The notes under the pieces were generated by a model. It was given only the letters and a program-made list of their open reading frames with translations, was not told the DNA's origin and did no database searches. Below are positions 58,321 through 64,000 of a stretch of DNA of 64,000 bases, piece after piece (position 1 is the first letter of the stretch; every line of letters starts with the position of its first letter). Source of the stretch: Phoronis australis (lineage: Eukaryota > Phoronida > Phoronidae). The translations under genes and the position numbers were made by a program. The stretch is taken from positions 378,567-442,566 of the forward strand of contig NMRA01000093.1 of the NCBI GenBank assembly GCA_002633005.1, read 5' to 3'.

Positions 58321-58369
58321 ACCTGCAAAGCAGGTTCCGGACAAGCTGAGTGAGCAGACCAGCCGGAGT

Positions 58370-58533
58370 GAGATTACCTATTATACTTATTTACCTGTAT
58401 TCATTTTATTGTAATTGTACTAGTCATAATAAATGACCTTATATCGCCTACATCAGTCTCCTTTCATCTCTGGTAACGAGCTTGCGACGCACGTATCATT
58501 TATCTATTATCCGGGACATATGTCGATCATAAA
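58370..58533 (+). repeat. 164-bp direct repeat, first copy (B1)
   Basis: Begins gagattacctattatactta and ends gacatatgtcgatcataaa. Contains aataaa. It differs from 58899-59062 at one base only (gacctta against gacttta). Confidence 0.95.
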
Positions 58534-58898
58534 TGGTATTTCACTCGTAAATATATTTATGTGAGCATATGGACTCGCCTTACTCCTTTTCCCCCTCATC
58601 TTGGTCTTTTCCATTATTCCCTTGTGCAGGACTACACGACGTTTTTCCAGCCTTCGCATTGGTCTGTTGTTATCACGTGCCTCGAGTTTGGTCAGCTCTT
58701 GGCTCTTATAGGCTGACGATTGTCACGTGTCTTTAGGGGCGTTTTTCTTTGTTATTGTAACCTCTCTTTCAGTTCACCTTGTTCCGGCCACATTGTCGTA
58801 CGTCAAAACTCATTCAATTTTCCCACCCTCTTCCTCCCAGTTTTCGTCATTCTCTCGTACTTCCACGGGGCCGGCGCTTTTTATTGCCCATCTTACCA
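58534..58898 (+). other. 365-bp block between the direct repeats (A2)
   Basis: Bounded by TGGTA and TACCA, a 5-bp inverted pair as at LTR-type ends. It is pyrimidine-rich, with two cacgtg motifs. A U3-like or A2 segment is possible. Confidence 0.5.
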
Positions 58899-59062
58899 GA
58901 GATTACCTATTATACTTATTTACCTGTATTCATTTTATTGTAATTGTACTAGTCATAATAAATGACTTTATATCGCCTACATCAGTCTCCTTTCATCTCT
59001 GGTAACGAGCTTGCGACGCACGTATCATTTATCTATTATCCGGGACATATGTCGATCATAAA
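58899..59062 (+). repeat. 164-bp direct repeat, second copy (B2)
   Basis: Near-identical to 58370-58533. The arrangement B1-A2-B2 matches the 3' end of split-direct-repeat tyrosine recombinase elements, and a DIRS-like RT lies 1.4 kb upstream in the same orientation. A tandem duplication or tandem LTR would look similar. Confidence 0.95.
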
Positions 59063-60975
59063 GAGATAATTATTGTAGTTAGGAGCGTTGTGTTGGGGCT
59101 CAGTAAGTGCCACATGGGCAGGGTTGTTCATGGATGAACAATACTGTCCACCGCAACAACCCGGGTATTTACAAACTATTCTGATTTTGTTTGACGGAAT
59201 AAATCTATTAACCATGTGGAATAACCGTGGCAGATCGAAGATGTCGTTAGGGGAGACTGATCACAATTTCCGGAGGACAAACTATCACTTGACAACGCTT
59301 ATTTTGTAGCCGCAGTTCAACTACTATGATCTTCAGGAAGAGACAGCACCTTTTAATGACGGCCTAAACATGGAAATAAAACAAACATGCTTAAAAATTG
59401 CATGCCTTGATAGGGCGCTTGGTGAAGTCATTTTCCATAGTGGTACGAACGGAAAATTTCGGTGCATAATTTGTTTTGCTGGATAACTATTGAATTAATG
59501 TTTGTTTTAGGTGGTGAACAAGAACAATCAAATTGGACACTTATTTGAATGGACCTCTTCGCCCAAATTTTTCATTGGCTTGCACAGGGCCAACTAAATC
59601 GACAATTATTGGGGGTTTGTCACTCCCCTGATACCACCAACACCCNAAAAAAGTTAGTTGCGCCCTCATTTTGCTGATGAGTATAGGCGAGGTTCAACCT
59701 TGAATGAATCGGAGACTGCATCACTGCATAACTTATATCGGTAAATTGGTTGTGAGTTGACGTTTTAACAAGTACGTTCCCATGCAAGCCCACCCGTGCA
59801 AAAGTTAATTGCACACTCCTTTGTTTAGAATACTGTCACACACAGAGGTGTGAATACACAGTGAATGAATCGAGTCACCACGTGGCGAGACCAGCTCAAC
59901 AGCTGCCCCGCAACAGCTTGTGGAACTGGACGTTGTTTTTTCATGGATATTTAAATCGAGACTGGAATATTTACCAGCCAAGAAAACAACAGAAATAACA
60001 CCTAGCAAAGTGGTCTATTGACATCGTTTTTGATGCGCAATATTACAAGATAATGTCAGGGGCGGTGCACCACTTGTTTCAGTGCTGGGCATGGGCGGCC
60101 CGCACCATAGGGGTGTAGCCCCCCCCCCNGCCGCCCGTGATGTCAAATTTTTCATCTTACCGCGTTTGGGTACATGTGGAGACCTCTCGTGGCGCACATA
60201 TCAGTAACAAAATGCACGCTTGTGGATGGCTTACGAAGGAATGGCAATGAATATGACGACCACGGACTGACTGTTTGCCAACAGTGCTGCATGGATTAAG
60301 GTTTCCCATCCCCCTTACTTCTATTTAAGACGTTTGACAGTCCGGGTAATTTTAGCTGCCCCCTTCCCCACAATTTTCGAGCTCTCTAGCGCTGGTTGCC
60401 AGATTCTTTGACCTACATGTACTACTGCTGTCAAAAATGTCACCTGTTTGTTAGCCACGATTTTCACCCTCTGCCCGGTCGCCACTAGGATTACGCAAGC
60501 ATAACAAGGAGATCGAGGCTCTTGCGTCGACGAGACGGGGCTCCTCTGATGTGTAGAGATCGCTCAGGTGTGCTGGCTATAGCTGGATAATCCGGAGCTG
60601 CTGTTTCATTTCTGTTTCAGTTGCCCGGTGTTGTGTCATTGTGGAATAATATATCAAGAACAATTCATCCAACACGCAGTTACAGATTCGCTGTTCTCAA
60701 TAAACGTTTCTCGTAATATGGACGACTGAAAAAGGAATGAAACAATTATGTATAATGTATGTAACTATTTCGAAAAATAAAAACAGAATTGCCTTCTTTT
60801 TGTGAGACGTCTATATGGCGTATGCTTCAAGGGCTTGAATTGTGGTCACGCTGGCCACCCACGGGGATCTCACGTGACTGGCCAGAGCATATTAGTGTTA
60901 AACACTAGCAAACTTTGCTAATTATTCGCGTTGGTTTGAAGCAGCAGATCTGTCTACTAATCAGATGTCCTACAT
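59063..60975. other. Stretch without supported gene
   Basis: Contains two ambiguous bases (59646, 60129), the second inside a poly-C run. Two aaaagtta(g/a)ttgc stretches (59650, 59797) may be parts of a small repeat. Confidence 0.5.
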
Positions 60976-61179
60976 GAGTGCACAAGCATTCTTACAAAGT
61001 TGCCCATCTGAACGCACGAGCATTCTTACAAAGTTACCCATCTGAACGCACAAGCATTCTTACAAAGTTGCCCATCTGAACGCACAAGCATTCTTACAAA
61101 ATTGCCCATCTGAACGCACAAGCATTCTTACAAAGTTGCCCATCTGAACACACAAGCATTCTCACAAAGTTGCCCATCT
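60976..61179. repeat. 34-bp minisatellite, six units
   Basis: Units starting at 61010, 61044, 61078, 61112 and 61146, plus a partial one before. The core gcacaagcattcttacaaag is followed by ttgcccatctgaac. Units differ by one or two bases only. Confidence 0.93.
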
Positions 61180-61617
61180 AAACACCATGTACGAGATTTG
61201 AAGATCACGTGTGATTCATAAATGGTTTAGAATAAGTAATTATTCATTGCCAAGATATGGCAACTAAAGCGACTCAAATCCGTGAGATGTGAAGGTGTGG
61301 TAAAGATTAAATGACTGGCCACTACAAAGTCGAGTCACTCTACTGTTTGCCTGCCAGTGGTCGTAAATACCTTCTTATGTTGTTATCCACTAATTGGACT
61401 TTGTAATTACACTTCATTATTGCGTAGACAAAACTGTGAATTGTTGTTTGCTTACAGCCCTCGATGAATAACTCAGAGGTTTGGGATGTTTTAGAGAACA
61501 AAGGCATTATCGGAATCTTCGGTCGAGAAAGCAATCACTAATAAAGATAGATGATGGTGTGGCGTGACTGGTTTGCTCTACGATGTCGAGAACGATTGGG
61601 AACTGGTGGAAACGCCA

Positions 61618-61652
61618 GGATGGCGACGACGACGATGATGATGATGACGTCT
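61618..61652. repeat. gac/gat trinucleotide run
   Basis: gatggcgacgacgacgatga and following gatgatgacg; a short microsatellite. Confidence 0.8.
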
Positions 61653-62112
61653 CCTGCGTTACACAGTGTTGAAAATCGTCCATTTCGAAATGCGCAATCA
61701 TGAATTACAAGTTTTAAAGAATTAACATATTATTGAAATAACAGTAACTAATAAATGGGAAAACTCCAGAATTAGAGTGCAGTATATTTAGTATACAGCT
61801 TTGCCGCGCCAAGGCTAGTTGTAACCGAGAACCATAACGCCCGTTTGTTGACTTGACTAAAACGTCACATTGGAAAAAATGAGTTTCATTTTGTTCTAAA
61901 ATTTACGCAATGAATAAAATTATAATTATTTAGCTCAAAAGTGTGCAACGTCGTTGGTTTTTGGTTAGATCTATAAGTTTTAAATGTTGACCTTCTTTCA
62001 ATCGTTTATAATTCACATACCGCAGGTGAAGTAAAGCTCAAAAGCGGCGCGTTTTACAAAACGAAGTGTCCTGTAGCGCATTAAAGATTTTAGTGGATTA
62101 ATCAGCATAAGA

Positions 62113-62257
62113 CCTGCCTCCCGTTCAGTAACGCTATGATCTCGTTAAAAAGCAAGACTTCGCGAGATTACGTGAGATATTGCCGTGCATTTCAAATGAG
62201 AACGCGTCACTTTGTCTAGACTTTAGCTAGGTCCTAGCGTTACTGAACGCACGCCTG
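62113..62257 (+). mobile_element. TIR MITE family A, copy 3
   Basis: Starts cctgcctcccgttcagtaac and ends gtcctagcgttactgaacgc plus acgcctgc. The interior gcaagacttcgcgagatta is the same as copy 1 (28518-28675), in the same orientation. Confidence 0.85.
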
Positions 62258-62355
62258 CTTACGAATACAGCCCCATTGTATGATCTGTGTAGGCCTGCAC
62301 TGTCAACATTGACCGGTCATAAAACTTAGCCTGGTTGTCGTAGCGGTCAAGTTTC

Positions 62356-62520
62356 AATTCCTGGCGGTCATGTTCAGTCTCCGGCGGTCCTGTTTGTGGG
62401 GGCGATCATGTTTTTATGTGTGTCGGTCCCATTTGCTGATGTGGCGGTCCCATATTTGATACCCGTAGATCCCGTTTCGTGGTGAGTCGGTCCGATTTGG
62501 ACTGACTGGAGGTCATGTTG
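62356..62520. repeat. Degenerate tandem array, unit 18-22 bp (ggcggtcccgttt)
   Basis: Seven or eight units beginning with ggcggtc(c/a), gtcggtcc or ggaggtc and followed by atgttt- or catttt-like bases. Confidence 0.65.
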
Positions 62521-62928
62521 TTAATCACCCGTGGTAGTGGCCGCGAAATTGCGTCACTCATCACAGTACAATTATCGACTTAATTTTCAGCGCACAACTG
62601 AACAATGGCATTTGGTTTGCCGAGAACTACCGGAGACTAATGAGGCCGGAGGGCTTTCGCACGTGTATTTCATACCAGAGGGTTTCTTATATAGGCGGCG
62701 TATACGGTACATGCCCCTCGGCTGGGTGGGGTTTATCACGGCCAGATTCCCTACGAAAGTGTACCCTTTCCGAATTATTTCCTACTAAAGATTCTACTCT
62801 TAGCTTTAATTTTCTCACTGTTTCTCGAGGCATGTCGCTCAGGGTTTGAGGCGCAATCTTAAATCTAATGGCAATTCCCATTTGTGTCTGTGTTCACAGT
62901 TAGTACCCACTTGTGTCTGTGTTCACAC

Positions 62929-63022
62929 TGCGGTGTATTTATGTTCACACCACTGCGGTGTATTTATGTTCACACTGCGGTGTATTTATGTTCACACTGC
63001 GGTGTATTTATGTTCACACTGC
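62929..63022. repeat. 22-bp minisatellite (tgcggtgtatttatgttcac)
   Basis: Four units, one carrying a 2-bp insertion, preceded by two copies of a related acttgtgtctgtgttcacag segment (62880-62930). Confidence 0.9.
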
Positions 63023-64000
63023 ACATATAGAAGAAATTACAATGAGATGAGCTTATATGGAAGAGATCAACAAAACGGTACTTGAAACAAATGTGTATTT
63101 CATTCTGTTGAAGGTTCTAAGTGCTGCCTACAATCAGCTGCCAACCACATGTCTCCCTCAACCCCTAAAACAGGCTACAGACCTTATTTGAAATGCGTGA
63201 CTTATGTTCACACTCGGCACGCCTGACTTTATCACATTCTTGACTCACACTTCATCACCCAACCCTAGCCAAAAAACTACAATTCACTCATTGATCTACA
63301 GGAAGAGTGTCTGTGATAGTTGCAAACTATCCACCTCAGCAATGGCTCGACATTGTAAGATATGCAAGGGTCGGCAGACGACATCTGTCCATTCACCCAT
63401 CACACGTTCTCTGAAGGTCCCAAAATCTGCAAGATACGAGCAATTCCGTGTTTATGAAGAATTCTGTGCCCTCTGTTGGTAGATTAGTAGCATGATAAGA
63501 AAGGTCATATTGCCTCACAGAGTATGTTCCCAGGGGAGATAAGGTTAAGTTTCAGGTCACATATAATAAAACAACTCTTAAGTTAAAACTTATTTGACCA
63601 CAAGGTGTAGATACAACAGAAAGAATTGACAAAAGGTACGCTCTGTACCTTGCTTTTTAATAAGAAATAGTTTTAAATATTGTCAACAGAAAAATGAACA
63701 AGACCAATGGAAAGTGTTGAAACGCGCTCACAAATGCACCACAAGCGGTGTGCTTCCAGGGGTGCTGTGTACGGCACTATCAGAAATTTGACGTTAGACG
63801 GCGCCATCTAAACCTGCTCAAAGTTGAGAAGGCCTCGACTCTCTCTAAGACAAAAATATTCGCCGACGAACTCCAAAGATACAGAGGAGTAGTCAAATCC
63901 GTGCATCTGCTCAAGTTAATAGGAATACACTTATCACATTAAGATCCTGCAAGGGAATTAACATATACAGCCACAGAGGTGAAAAAATGTCACTAGGGGG
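63023..64000. other. Right end without supported gene
   Basis: Open frames at 63204-63482 and 63748-63942 (64 codons, Lys/Arg/Leu-rich) match no family and carry no clear splice signals. The second could be part of an exon or of a mobile element. Confidence 0.4.

Noticed and set aside
60049-60140. CAGGGGCGGTGC...CCGCCCGTG as a further hAT-type MITE
   Set aside because: The right end does not match the family's CCGCCACTG, the flanks (aatgt / atgtc) are not a clean duplication, and an ambiguous base sits in the right end.
60976-61179. Regular 34-bp repeats resembling a CRISPR array
   Set aside because: The units are directly adjacent with no variable spacers, and the context is an animal genome.
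63748-63942. 64-codon Lys/Arg-rich frame at the right edge
   Set aside because: Could be part of an exon, but no splice signals or family match support it.

Overview
This window reads as nuclear DNA of an invertebrate animal. Genes are split by long introns, coding density is very low, most sequence is AT-rich and non-coding, and there are many transposon relics (RNase H-bearing LINE, L1/Tx1-like LINE, Penelope-like and DIRS-like elements, hAT-type MITEs), (CA)n microsatellites and minisatellites. A marine invertebrate deuterostome or lophotrochozoan fits this repeat mix, but the species cannot be fixed from the sequence alone. No rRNA, CRISPR array or bacterial-type operon was seen.

The one host gene that can be assembled with confidence is a vesicular amine transporter of the SLC18 family (VMAT-like) on the minus strand. 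Five coding exons were found: 20137-19933, 10485-10083, 7125-7067, 1289-1206 and 129-37. All splice phases join without a gap, and the gene runs off the left edge of the window. The exons encode the cytosolic N-terminus and TM1, the glycosylated luminal loop and TM2, the motif-A loop with TM3, TM4, and the start of the next helix pair. This is about 281 residues, roughly the first half of the protein. Its introns (1.1 to 9.4 kb) hold a 320-bp inverted repeat, degenerate 140-bp satellite units, tRNA-like repeats, palindromes and a probable Penelope tail.

From 20.2 to 44 kb no second gene can be established. One possible transmembrane exon (23920-23990, plus strand) is flagged. The rest holds MITEs, hairpins, a Penelope-like C-terminus near 32 kb, microsatellites, and a hAT-type MITE with a 5-bp target duplication at 36.6 kb.

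From 44 to 57 kb the window is a retrotransposon graveyard. It holds an L1/Tx1-like LINE (minus), a different LINE 3' fragment facing it (plus), and a 5'-truncated RNase H-type LINE (minus) split in two by a 4.3-kb insertion at 50022-54286. A DIRS-like reverse transcriptase fragment (plus) follows at 56.3-57.0 kb. The insertion is the most unusual structure. It is bounded by two directly oriented hAT-type MITE copies, the only matching 5-bp target duplication lies on the outermost ends, and removing it restores the LINE reading frame. This is what a composite (macro)transposition of host DNA between two MITEs would leave.

From 57 to 64 kb there is a nearly identical 164-bp direct repeat pair around a 365-bp block, a third copy of a TIR MITE, and several tandem repeat arrays. 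No host exon could be supported there. Two ambiguous bases (59646, 60129) lie in this part.
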